This document shows, one piece after another, positions 53,605-63,254 of a DNA stretch of 64,000 nucleotides. Origin of the DNA: Ralstonia sp. UBA689 (lineage in GTDB: Bacteria; Pseudomonadota; Gammaproteobacteria; Burkholderiales; Burkholderiaceae). The notes under the pieces were generated by a model, which worked only from the letters and a program-made list of their open reading frames with translations, did no database searches and was not told the origin of the DNA. The stretch spans positions 20,745 through 84,744 of the forward strand of contig NZ_DBMV01000037.1 of NCBI RefSeq assembly GCF_002298975.1, written 5' to 3'. The translations under genes were made by a program, and so were the position numbers. Position 1 is the stretch's first letter. Every line of letters starts with the position of its first letter.

Positions 53605-56238
53605 TCAGGCCACCACGTTCACCAGACGACCCGGCACCACGATGATCTTCTTGGGCGGCTTGCCTTCAGCAAAGCGCTGCACGGCTTCATCCTTGGCGGC
53701 AATCGCCTCGATGGCAGCGCGATCGGCATCGGCCGGCACGACGATGCTGCCGCGCACCTTGCCGTTGACCTGCAACACCAATTCGATCTCGCTCTGCACC
53801 AGCGCGCCCTCGTCGACCTGCGGCCACGGGGCGTCGAGCAGATCGCCGTACGCGCCTGCGTAGCCCAGCTCCTGCCACAGCACGTGCGTGATATGCGGCA
53901 CGACCGGGTACAGCACGCGCAGCAGCATGCCGAAGCCTTCGCGGCGCGCGTCGGCACCGGCGTCCTTGGCGCCTTCCAGCGCGTTGAGCATCTTCATCGT
54001 CGCCGAGACGACGGTGTTGTACTGCAGGCGCTCGTAATCGTAGTTGGCTTGTTTGAGCACGGTGAAGAGCTCGCGGCGCAGTGCGCGGTCAGCATCCGTT
54101 GCGCCGTCGGCGACGCCATTGCCGTGACCGGCGCGAATGGCATCACCATGCGCCACGCCGAAATTCCACAAGCGACGCAAAAAGCGCGATGCGCCCTCCA
54201 CGCCGGCGTCGTTCCACTCGAGCTGCTGCTCGGGCGGCGCGGCAAACATCGTGAACAGGCGCGCGGTGTCTGCACCGTACTGGTCGATCAGGGCCTGCGG
54301 GTCGATGCCGTTGTTCTTGGACTTCGACATCTTCTCCACACCGCCGATCACCACCGGCTGGCCGTCGGCCCTGAGCGTGGCGCCCACGGGCCGGCCGCGT
54401 TCGTCGGTCTGCACGTCGACATCCGCCGGGTTGATCCACTGCTTCTTGCCGGAAGCGTCTTCGCGGTAGTACGTCTCGTTGAGCACCATGCCCTGCGTGA
54501 GCAGGTTGGTGAACGGCTCGTCGAACTTGACCAGGCCCAGGTCACGCATGACCTTGGTCCAGAAGCGCGCGTACAGCAGGTGCAGGATCGCATGCTCGAT
54601 GCCGCCGATGTACTGGTCCATCGGCATCCAGTAATCGTTGCGGGCATCGACCATGGTGGCGCCGTCTGGGCACGTATAGCGCATGTAGTACCAGCACGAG
54701 TCGATGAAGGTATCCATCGTGTCGGTCTCGCGGCGCGCGGGCTTGCCGCACGACGGGCACGTGCATTCCAGGAAGCGCGGGTCCTTGTTCAGTGGGTTGC
54801 CCGTGCCGTCCGGCACAAGGTCTTCGGGCAGGCGCACTGGCAAGTCTTTTTCCGGTACAGGCACCACGCCGCAGCTCTCGCAGTGAATCAGCGGGATCGG
54901 CGTGCCCCAGTAGCGTTGGCGCGAGATGCCCCAGTCGCGCAGGCGCCAGGTGGTCTTCTTCTCGCCGAGGCCCTCGGCAGCCAGATCTCCGGCCACGGCA
55001 TCCACGGCCTGTTGGTAATTCAGGCCGTCGTACTTGCCGCTATTGAAGAGCACGCCGTGCTCCTTGTCGCCGTACCACTCCGCCCAGGCGGTGGTGTCGT
55101 ACGGCTGGCCCTTCACGTCGATGACCTGCTTGATCGCCAGGCCGTACTTGTTGGCGAAGGCAAAGTCGCGTTCGTCGTGCGCGGGCACGCCCATCACGGC
55201 GCCGTCACCGTAGCTCATCAGCACGTAATTGCCGACCCACACGGGCACGGCCTCGCCGGTGAGCGGATGCGTGACGGTCAGGCCGGTCGGCATGCCCTTC
55301 TTTTCCATGGTCGCCATGTCGGCTTCCATCACGCTGCCGTGCTTGCATTCGTCGATGAACGCGGCGAGCGCCGGGTTAGTCTGCGCGGCATGCGTGGCAA
55401 TCGGGTGCTCGGCGGCCACGGCGCAGAAGGTAACGCCCATGATGGTGTCGGCGCGCGTGGTGAAGACGTACAGCTTGCCGTCGTTGATCAGCTTGCCGTC
55501 ATCGCCGGAAATGCTGTGCGGGAAGGCAAAACGCACACCCTCGCTCTTGCCGATCCAGTTCTGCTGCATCAGCTTGACGCGCTCGGGCCAGCCCAGCGGA
55601 TCGAGGTCGGAGAGCAGTTCCTGCGCATACTTGGTGATGCCCAGGTAGTACATCGGGATCTCGCGCTTTTCCACCACGGCGCCCGAGCGCCAGCCGCGTC
55701 CGTCGATCACCTGCTCGTTGGCGAGCACGGTCTGGTCAACCGGGTCCCAGTTGACGGTGCCGGTCTTGCGGTAGGCGATGCCCTTTTCCAGCATCTTCAG
55801 GAACAGCCACTGGTTCCAGCGGTAGTAGTCGGGGTCGCACGTGGCAACCTCGCGCGACCAGTCGATCGCTAGGCCCATCGACTGCATCTGCCTCTTCATA
55901 TAAGCGATGTTGTCGTAGGTCCAGGCGGCAGGCGCCACGCCGTTGTTGAGCGCCGCGTTTTCCGCCGGCATGCCGAAGGCGTCCCAGCCCATCGGCATCA
56001 GCACGTTGTACCCCTTCATGCGCAAGTGACGCGTCATCACGTCATTGATCGTGTAATTGCGCACGTGGCCCATGTGCAGCTTGCCCGACGGATACGGCAG
56101 CATCGAGCAGGCGTAGAACTTGGGCTTGTCCGAGCCGTCAGCAGCGCGCGCATGTTCGGTCACGCGGTAGGCATCTTCTGCCTGCCAGTGTTGCTGCGCC
56201 TGCTGTTCGACGTCGGACGGGGAGTATTTGTCTTGCAT
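53605..56238 (-). CDS. leuS: Leucyl-tRNA synthetase LeuS
   Basis: An 877-residue class I synthetase charging tRNA-Leu. The HIGH motif is HMGH in PYPSGKLHMGHVRNY, KMSKS is in EKMSKSKNNGIDP, and an editing domain and zinc-like Cys cluster (CESCGV, CPSCGK) lie between. The start at 56238 (MQDKYSPSDVEQQAQQHW) is the usual N-terminus; the longer frame upstream lacks similarity. First gene of the leuS-lptE-holA-proA run. Confidence 0.97.
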   Translation of the reverse strand: MQDKYSPSDVEQQAQQHWQAEDAYRVTEHARAADGSDKPKFYACSMLPYPSGKLHMGHVRNYTINDVMTRHLRMKGYNVLMPMGWDAFGMPAENAALNNGVAPAAWTYDNIAYMKRQMQSMGLAIDWSREVATCDPDYYRWNQWLFLKMLEKGIAYRKTGTVNWDPVDQTVLANEQVIDGRGWRSGAVVEKREIPMYYLGITKYAQELLSDLDPLGWPERVKLMQQNWIGKSEGVRFAFPHSISGDDGKLINDGKLYVFTTRADTIMGVTFCAVAAEHPIATHAAQTNPALAAFIDECKHGSVMEADMATMEKKGMPTGLTVTHPLTGEAVPVWVGNYVLMSYGDGAVMGVPAHDERDFAFANKYGLAIKQVIDVKGQPYDTTAWAEWYGDKEHGVLFNSGKYDGLNYQQAVDAVAGDLAAEGLGEKKTTWRLRDWGISRQRYWGTPIPLIHCESCGVVPVPEKDLPVRLPEDLVPDGTGNPLNKDPRFLECTCPSCGKPARRETDTMDTFIDSCWYYMRYTCPDGATMVDARNDYWMPMDQYIGGIEHAILHLLYARFWTKVMRDLGLVKFDEPFTNLLTQGMVLNETYYREDASGKKQWINPADVDVQTDERGRPVGATLRADGQPVVIGGVEKMSKSKNNGIDPQALIDQYGADTARLFTMFAAPPEQQLEWNDAGVEGASRFLRRLWNFGVAHGDAIRAGHGNGVADGATDADRALRRELFTVLKQANYDYERLQYNTVVSATMKMLNALEGAKDAGADARREGFGMLLRVLYPVVPHITHVLWQELGYAGAYGDLLDAPWPQVDEGALVQSEIELVLQVNGKVRGSIVVPADADRAAIEAIAAKDEAVQRFAEGKPPKKIIVVPGRLVNVVA

Positions 56239-56416
56239 GGTGACGGTACGCCCGGACACCCGGGCGATTGCAGCTGCGGCGCTGTGCACACGCAGCCGGG
56301 ATTAGATGACGGAAAAGGTCCGATTATACCGTCGCCACCCACCCCATCCGGGCGATGGCAACGCTGCAAAAAGGCGCCGGACAGGCCTGCCGGTGCCCCT
56401 TCCGCGCCCGCCCGCC

Positions 56417-57208
56417 TTACAGGCCGAGCACGTCGTTCATGTCGTACAGGCCCTTCTTGCCGGCCACAAACACCGCCGCGCGCACTGCACCTTCGGCATA
56501 CGACTGGCGCGTGTTGGAGCGATGTGTGATCTCGATGCGCTCGCCGTCGCCGGCGAACAGGACGGTATGGTCACCGACGATATCGCCGCCGCGAATGGTG
56601 GCAAAGCCGATAGTGCCGTTCTCGCGCGGGCCGGTCTCGCCCTCGCGCGCATAGACAGCGCGATCAGCCAGCTTGGTGCCCTGCGCCTCGGCGACGATCT
56701 CACCCATCTTCAGCGCGGTGCCCGACGGCGCGTCGATCTTGTGCTTGTGGTGCGCCTCGATGATCTCCACGTCGTAGCCCTGCGCCAGGATCTTCGCGGC
56801 CACTTCGATCAGCTTGAAGGTTGCGTTCACGCCCACGCTCATGTTGGGCGCCCAGACCACGCCGATCGACTCGCCATAGGTCTTGAAGCTCGCCTTCTGC
56901 TCAGCCGTGAAGCCGGTGGTACCGATCACCACGCCCGTCCCCAGTTCGCGCGCCACGTTCAAGTGATTGAGCGTCGCGTCGGGGCGAGTGAAGTCGATCA
57001 GCACATCGGCCTGCGACAGTCCCGCGCGCACGTCGTCGGTGACGATCACGCCCGTGGTCTTGCCCAGCTTGGCGCCGGCATCCTGGCCGACGGCATCGCT
57101 GCCCGGACGGTCCAGCGCCGCGCCCAGTGTCACGCCCGGGGTGCGCAATACGGTGTCGATCAGCATTTGGCCCATGCGGCCCGAGGCACCTGCAATCGCA
57201 ATCTTCAT
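56417..57208 (-). CDS. dapB: 4-hydroxy-tetrahydrodipicolinate reductase DapB
   Basis: Reduces the dihydrodipicolinate precursor in lysine and diaminopimelate synthesis. A 263-residue protein with the nucleotide loop KIAIAGASGRMGQMLI, the signature EIIEAHHKHKIDAPSGTALK and GTTGFTAEQK. The start at 57208 (MKIAIAGASG) is the family norm. bamE lies upstream on the same strand, with a terminator between. Confidence 0.96.
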   Translation of the reverse strand: MKIAIAGASGRMGQMLIDTVLRTPGVTLGAALDRPGSDAVGQDAGAKLGKTTGVIVTDDVRAGLSQADVLIDFTRPDATLNHLNVARELGTGVVIGTTGFTAEQKASFKTYGESIGVVWAPNMSVGVNATFKLIEVAAKILAQGYDVEIIEAHHKHKIDAPSGTALKMGEIVAEAQGTKLADRAVYAREGETGPRENGTIGFATIRGGDIVGDHTVLFAGDGERIEITHRSNTRQSYAEGAVRAAVFVAGKKGLYDMNDVLGL

Positions 57209-57237
57209 GACGGTCGGAAGAAAAAAGAGAAATCGGT

Positions 57238-57275
57238 CTGTAAAACGCACGAGCGGCGGAACCGGTCCGCCGCTC
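57238..57275 (-). terminator. Terminator after bamE
   Basis: A perfect 10-bp stem, gagcggcgga (57251-57260) with tccgccgctc (57266-57275), with a 5-nt loop. On the minus strand it runs into GTGCGTTTTAC ahead of dapB. Confidence 0.75.
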
Positions 57276-57314
57276 GCTCAAAAGATGTCAGGCCTGTTGC
57301 CGGCCGCTCACCCT

Positions 57315-57983
57315 TCAGGGCGACTTTGTGGCCGGCGGCGGCACACTGGTGTCGGTGCCGCCACCGCCGGTGCGGTGTTCCGGTAGCGTCACGTCCACCG
57401 TGTTCTTGGAGCCGGCGGTCGACTGCACGCGGTCACTCACCTCGGCCGACGGGATCGACGGTGCACGCGTTGCCGGCGCGGCGCCCGCAGCGGCAGCGGC
57501 CTCGGCAGCCTCCTTCTTCGGACGTTTGATGCCGTCGATCTCGGCAATCAGCTCGGCCTCGGACGGCAGCTCATCCGCGCCGACCCATTTGCTCAGGCGG
57601 TCGCCGTCAAACCACACGGTCAGCTTGCGCTCCTGCACGACGTTGGTGTTGCCGCGCTTGAACGAGAAGACGTAGTCCCAGCGGTTGGCGTGGAACATGT
57701 CGGTCAGGAGCGGCGTGCCGAGCACGAAGCGCACCTGGTCGCGCGTCATGCCTTCCTTGAGCTGCGCCGCCTGCTCGCGCGAAACGAAGTTGCCCTGCAC
57801 GATATCGATGCGATACGGCGTGATGGCATTGGCGATCTTGCGCGTGGTGTTGTCGTAGGCCGAACACCCGCCCAGCAGCGCCGACGCGGCGGAAACGGCG
57901 AGCACAGCGCCCAGCACGAAGCCGCGGCGACAGGCTGCGGCATTGGCAAAACGGACAGGACTGTGCGCAAAAGAAAAGGTCAT
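57315..57983 (-). CDS. bamE: Outer membrane assembly lipoprotein BamE, with long C-terminal tail
   Basis: Lipoprotein of the BAM complex. Signal peptide and lipobox LLGGCSAYD, then the SmpA/OmlA core PYRIDIVQGNFVSREQ, KEGMTRDQVRFVLGTPLLTD and HANRWDYVFSF. At 222 residues it is about twice the usual length because of an Ala/Pro/Gly/Thr-rich tail after about residue 140 (KKEAAEAAAAAGAAP, TGGGGTDTSVPPP). Divergent from fur, the usual arrangement in this group. The start at 57983 fits the signal peptide; the alternative at 58049 adds no similarity. Confidence 0.93.
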   Translation of the reverse strand: MTFSFAHSPVRFANAAACRRGFVLGAVLAVSAASALLGGCSAYDNTTRKIANAITPYRIDIVQGNFVSREQAAQLKEGMTRDQVRFVLGTPLLTDMFHANRWDYVFSFKRGNTNVVQERKLTVWFDGDRLSKWVGADELPSEAELIAEIDGIKRPKKEAAEAAAAAGAAPATRAPSIPSAEVSDRVQSTAGSKNTVDVTLPEHRTGGGGTDTSVPPPATKSP

Positions 57984-58136
57984 TAGCGATCGGCCTTCAA
58001 ACGGTCCCGGGTAAGCCCGGTGCAAGAGGGTTGGCGGGGGCGCAGGCACATCCGGCGCGCCTGTCCGGCAGGACTTTTGCCGCCAAAACCCTTATGATTG
58101 GAATATCCGAACATTGTACTCTAGGGAGCCAGGCGC

Positions 58137-58568
58137 ATGCCGAGTCCTGCAGACCTCAAGAACATCGGTCTGAAAGCCACGGTGCCGAGGTTGAAGATCC
58201 TCGAGATCTTTCAGACCAGCGAAGAGCGCCACCTGAGCGCCGAAGACGTGTACCGCATCCTGCTCGCCGAGCACATGGACATTGGCCTTGCCACGGTCTA
58301 CCGCGTGCTGACGCAATTCGAGCAAGCCGGGCTGCTGTCGCGCAACAACTTCGAATCCGGCAAGGCCATCTACGAGCTCAACGAGGGCAAGCACCACGAC
58401 CATCTCGTGTGCCTCGATTGCGGCCGCGTGGAGGAGTTCTTCGACGCTGAGATCGAACAGCGCCAGCAAAGCATCGCGCGCGCGCGCGGCTTTGCACTGC
58501 AGGAGCATGCGCTATCGCTCTACGGAAACTGCACGAAGGAGCCGTGCCCGCACCGCCCTAAGCGCTGA
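58137..58568 (+). CDS. fur: Ferric uptake regulator Fur
   Basis: A 143-residue iron-responsive repressor. DNA-binding half: LKATVPRLKILEIFQTSEERHLSAEDVYR and GLATVYRVLTQFEQAGLL. Metal sites: the HHDH segment (GKHHDHLVCLDCGRVEEF) with C-x2-C, and a C-terminal C-x4-C (NCTKEPC). GGGAGCC lies before the ATG. It is the global regulator of iron uptake. Divergent from bamE; a bidirectional terminator separates it from phcA. Confidence 0.96.
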   Translation: MPSPADLKNIGLKATVPRLKILEIFQTSEERHLSAEDVYRILLAEHMDIGLATVYRVLTQFEQAGLLSRNNFESGKAIYELNEGKHHDHLVCLDCGRVEEFFDAEIEQRQQSIARARGFALQEHALSLYGNCTKEPCPHRPKR

Positions 58569-58601
58569 CGCCTTAGCGCCAAAGTTCATCCATTGCAAAA
58601 G

Positions 58602-58631
58602 AAAACGGCCGCATCGTCTGCGGCCGTTTTT
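58602..58631. terminator. Bidirectional terminator between fur and phcA
   Basis: A perfect 12-bp stem, aaaacggccgca (58602-58613) with tgcggccgtttt (58619-58630), a 5-nt loop, with T/A tracts on both sides, between convergent stops. Confidence 0.9.
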
Positions 58632-58656
58632 CATTGGGGCGGGAATGTCGCGGGGG

Positions 58657-59709
58657 TCAGGCGGACAACCGCGTCTCACCCTCCTTTTCTGCGTCGCCCT
58701 TGCCATTCTTGCTGGCCTTGCCTGTCTTGCCCGATTCGTCGGTCAGCGGCGGCGGATGCGCCGGTGCGCCAATTGCCTGGCCGGTGTATTCGGCCACGAC
58801 CTGCTTGAACAGGTTGCGCGCCCAGACCAGCATCGGATGCGTATTGCGGCTGCGGTGCCACAGCATGTTCAGACCCAGCACAGTCTCAAGCTCCGCCGGC
58901 AGCGGGAAGGCGTTGAGGTCGTAGACCTGGCACACCAGATCCTTCATCAGCGAGTTGACCGTGAAGATCATGTCGGTCTGCGAGGCGACCTCGGCCTGGG
59001 TGCGCCAGCCATGCACGGTCATGGTGGAGTTGCGCTTCAGGCCGCGCTGCTGCAGGGCGTAGTCGAGCGGAATGAGAGACGGCGCCACGCGGTTACCCGG
59101 GCTGCCCTGCGCGACGAAGATGTGCTCGCACTCGAGGTACTGTTCGAGCGTGCAGCGGTCGGCGAGGGTCGGATGGCCCTTGCGCGAGCAGACCCACATG
59201 TTGAAGGAGGTCACGACCTCCTCCATGATCTCGGGGTGACGCGTGGGGAACGGCGAGAACGCGAGGTCCAGTTCGTTGGCGCGCATGGCGGCCACGTCGG
59301 TCTCCCACGAGGAGGACTCCGTCAAGCGCACCTGCAGACCCGGCGCCAGACGCTTGATGCGCAGCAGGAAGCGGTCGAACAGCGCATCGCCCAGCGTGCC
59401 GGCAAAGCTGACGTTGAACGTGCCGGTAGCTTCGGCCGGATCGAACGTGGCGATATCGCCCTCGTTGATGGCCGCCCACAAGTCAAGCATCTCGCGCACC
59501 TTGGGGCCCAGTTCGAGCGCCTTGGGCGTCGGCGTCAGACCGTGCGGGACGCGGATGAAAAGCGGATCGTCGAAGATCTCGCGCAGGCGGCCCAGCGAGT
59601 GGGATACGGCCGGCGCGGTCATGTGCATCTTTTCAGCCACGTAGGCGGCGTTCCGCTTGCTGAGCAGCTCGACAAAAATCACCAACAGCTTGGTATCGAC
59701 GTTGACCAT
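58657..59709 (-). CDS. phcA: PhcA, LysR-type global virulence/quorum regulator
   Basis: A 350-residue LysR protein beginning MVNVDTKLLVIFVELLSKRN, with the HTH KMHMTAPAVSHSLGRLREIF. The whole sequence closely matches my memory of R. solanacearum PhcA, the regulator that switches between growth and virulence states at high cell density. The C-terminal tail is Lys/Gly/Glu-rich (GKTGKASKNGKGDAEKEGE) as in PhcA. The start at 59709 matches; the frame upstream is a shadow. The phcBSRQ genes controlling it lie about 10 kb away in the same window. Confidence 0.95.
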   Translation of the reverse strand: MVNVDTKLLVIFVELLSKRNAAYVAEKMHMTAPAVSHSLGRLREIFDDPLFIRVPHGLTPTPKALELGPKVREMLDLWAAINEGDIATFDPAEATGTFNVSFAGTLGDALFDRFLLRIKRLAPGLQVRLTESSSWETDVAAMRANELDLAFSPFPTRHPEIMEEVVTSFNMWVCSRKGHPTLADRCTLEQYLECEHIFVAQGSPGNRVAPSLIPLDYALQQRGLKRNSTMTVHGWRTQAEVASQTDMIFTVNSLMKDLVCQVYDLNAFPLPAELETVLGLNMLWHRSRNTHPMLVWARNLFKQVVAEYTGQAIGAPAHPPPLTDESGKTGKASKNGKGDAEKEGETRLSA

Positions 59710-60028
59710 GGGACGCCTTGGCTCAGACGGTTGGAAAGCCGAAAAGGCAAACGTTGCGCAAGCAACGGCCGGACGCGGCGAAATCGCTGCCACGTCAAAA
59801 TGTAGTATTTGTTCAGTGTACGGAACAGGCCCCGATTTTCAAAGCAAATTCCTGTCGCCTGCACTCGAAACTTGCTTCGGCGCAAACGTTTTCGTTACGC
59901 ACTATAACAAAGGCGGCATGACAGGCTCGAGAACCCATCATGCCGCCTTCGCATGAAGCACCAGTCAAATTACTTAGTTTGCATCATAAACTCCCGCACG
60001 CGTGCTTTCCGTGCGGCAACGTGCAGGA
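59710..60028. other. Region between phcA and gapA
   Basis: About 320 bp holding the phcA upstream region (AT-richer at 59790-59920) and the gapA terminator. No gene seen. LysR-type control of phcA would act here; no unambiguous T-N11-A box was fixed. Confidence 0.5.
59905..59949 (-). terminator. Terminator after gapA
   Basis: A perfect 12-bp inverted repeat, aaggcggcatga (59910-59921) with tcatgccgcctt (59938-59949), with a 16-nt loop. On the minus strand it ends in CCTTTGTTATAG, about 80 bp past the gapA stop. Confidence 0.75.
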
Positions 60029-61027
<999 letters not shown>

Positions 61028-61068
61028 GGTCAGTCTCCTGATAGCAAAGGTGAAATCGACGAAAGCAA

Positions 61069-61091
61069 CGCGGCACCTCGTGGGTGCCGCG
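61069..61091. repeat. Hairpin between tkt and gapA
   Basis: A 9-bp stem, cgcggcacc (61069-61077) with ggtgccgcg (61083-61091), and a 5-nt loop, no T-run. It may separate expression levels of the two genes. Confidence 0.5.
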
Positions 61092-61103
61092 CGCAACTAA
61101 CTT

Positions 61104-63131
61104 TCAAACAACCGGAGCGATGACGCTCTTGGCCGTGTTCGCCACGTTTTCGACGGTGAAGCCGAAGTGCTTGAACAGCACGCCCGCCGGGGCCGACTCA
61201 CCGAACGTGTCGATGCCGACCACGGCCTGCACCTGGTATTTCCACCAGAAATCGGTCACGCCAGCCTCAACGGCGATACGCGGCACGCCGGCCGGCAGCA
61301 CGCTGGCCTTGTAGGCCGAGTCCTGCTTGTCGAACACGGTGGTGGCGGGAATCGACACCACGCGCGCCTGGATGCCCTCGGAGGCCAGGTGATCAGCGGC
61401 GCCAACGGCCAGGCCGACTTCCGAACCCGTAGCGATGATGACCACATCCGGTCGCTTGCCATCGGCAGCATCGCGCAGCACATAGCCGCCGCGGGCGATG
61501 GCCTCGCGGGTGGCCGGGTTGCGCGCCTGGAACGGCAGGTTCTGGCGACTGAAGATCAGGCAGCTCGGGCCGTGCTGGCGCTCGATGGCGGCAGCCCAGG
61601 CGACGGCGGTTTCGGTGGTGTCGGCGGTGCGCCAGACATCCATGTTCGGGATCAGACGCAGGCTCGAGACGTGCTCGATGGATTGGTGCGTCGGGCCGTC
61701 TTCGCCCAGGCCGATTGAATCGTGCGTGAAGACGAAGATCGAGCGGATCTTCATCAGCGCGGCCATGCGCAGCGCGCTGCGGCTGTAGTCGGAGAACGTC
61801 AGGAACGTACCGCCATACGGAATGTAGCCGCCGTGCAGCGCGATGCCGTTCATGACGGCGCTCATGCCGAACTCGCGCACGCCGTAGTTGATGTGGTTGC
61901 CCCAGGCATCCACGCGCACGGCCTTGCTGCCGCTCCAGTTGGTCAGGTTCGAGCCGGTCAGGTCGGCCGAGCCGCCCAGCAGCTCGCCCAGCACCGGGCC
62001 GTAGGCTTCCAGCGTGTTCTGGCTGGCCTTGCGGGTGGCGATGGTCTCGGCCTTCAGTTCGCACTTTTCGACGAACTCGGCGACGGCCTTCTCGAAGCTG
62101 GCCGGCAGCTCACCGCGCATGCGGCGCTCGAACTGCTCGGCTTCGGCCGGGTAACGCTCGGAATAGGCATCGAACAGCGCGTTCCAGGCCTTCTCCAGCG
62201 CTTGGCCCTGGCCGCGCGCGTCCCACGCGTCGTACACAGCTTGCGGCACTTCGAACGGGGCGTGCGGCCACGCCAGCGCTTCGCGCGCAGCGGCAATCTC
62301 GACGCCGCCCAGCGGAGCGCCGTGCACGTCGTGGCCGCCTTCCTTGTTCGGCGCGCCCTTGCCGATCACGGTGCGGCAGCAGATCAGGGTCGGCTTGTCG
62401 GACGTCTTGGCTTCGGCAATGGCGCCTTCCACGGCAGCCACGTTATGGCCGTCCACGGCGCGGATCACATTCCAGCCGTAGGCTTCGAAGCGCTTCGGAG
62501 TGTCGTCATTGAACCAGTGGACGACGTCGCCGTCGATGGAGATGCCGTTGTCGTCCCACAGCGCGACCAGCTTGTTCAGCTTGAGCGTGCCGGCCAGCGA
62601 GCAGGCTTCGTGGCTGATGCCTTCCATCAGGCAGCCGTCGCCCAGGAAGACGTAAGTGTGATGGTTGACGATGTCAAAGCCCGGGCGGTTGAATTCCTGG
62701 CCCAGCAGGCGTTCGGCCAGCGCCATACCGACGGCATTGGTGATGCCCTGGCCGAGCGGGCCGGTGGTGGTTTCAACACCCGGGGTGATGCCATATTCTG
62801 GGTGGCCAGCGGTCTTGCTGTGCAGTTGACGGAAGTTCTTCAGTTCCGACATCGGCAGGTCGTAGCCCGTCAGGTGCAGCAGCGCGTACAGCAGCATCGA
62901 GCCGTGACCGTTGGACAGCACGAAGCGGTCGCGATCAGGCCAGCGGGGGTTCAGCGGGTTGTGGCGCAGGTGGCGGCTCCACAGCGCCACGGCGATGTCC
63001 GCCATGCCCATCGGCATGCCGGGGTGGCCCGAGTTGGCCTGCTGGACGGCGTCCATGGCAAGCACGCGGATGGCATTGGCCATCAGCTGGGTGGGCTGGG
63101 TGGTAATCGAATGGAGGGCGGGGGCGGTCAT
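61104..63131 (-). CDS. tkt: Transketolase
   Basis: Thiamine-diphosphate enzyme of the pentose phosphate pathway. A 675-residue protein with an N-terminal NSGHPGMPMGMADIA (active-site His), thiamine-diphosphate-binding GDGCLMEGISHEACSLAG...N, and FTHDSIGLGEDGPTHQ in the middle domain. The start at 63131 fits the family. Upstream of gapA on the same strand. Confidence 0.97.
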   Translation of the reverse strand: MTAPALHSITTQPTQLMANAIRVLAMDAVQQANSGHPGMPMGMADIAVALWSRHLRHNPLNPRWPDRDRFVLSNGHGSMLLYALLHLTGYDLPMSELKNFRQLHSKTAGHPEYGITPGVETTTGPLGQGITNAVGMALAERLLGQEFNRPGFDIVNHHTYVFLGDGCLMEGISHEACSLAGTLKLNKLVALWDDNGISIDGDVVHWFNDDTPKRFEAYGWNVIRAVDGHNVAAVEGAIAEAKTSDKPTLICCRTVIGKGAPNKEGGHDVHGAPLGGVEIAAAREALAWPHAPFEVPQAVYDAWDARGQGQALEKAWNALFDAYSERYPAEAEQFERRMRGELPASFEKAVAEFVEKCELKAETIATRKASQNTLEAYGPVLGELLGGSADLTGSNLTNWSGSKAVRVDAWGNHINYGVREFGMSAVMNGIALHGGYIPYGGTFLTFSDYSRSALRMAALMKIRSIFVFTHDSIGLGEDGPTHQSIEHVSSLRLIPNMDVWRTADTTETAVAWAAAIERQHGPSCLIFSRQNLPFQARNPATREAIARGGYVLRDAADGKRPDVVIIATGSEVGLAVGAADHLASEGIQARVVSIPATTVFDKQDSAYKASVLPAGVPRIAVEAGVTDFWWKYQVQAVVGIDTFGESAPAGVLFKHFGFTVENVANTAKSVIAPVV

Positions 63132-63254
63132 GCAAACCTGCGGACGGAAGGCGGGAAAGGCGCGATTTTACCAGACGAGGATGACCCAGCTGGGGTGATC
63201 GTGGTCATTGAAATGCGCTGCAACTGCCCGTTTCTCACCCCTTGCCCGCCCTGC

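Noticed and set aside
52939..55872. A 977-codon open frame opposite holA, lptE and leuS
   Set aside because: It crosses three well-recognised genes on the other strand and has no domain signature; a shadow frame.
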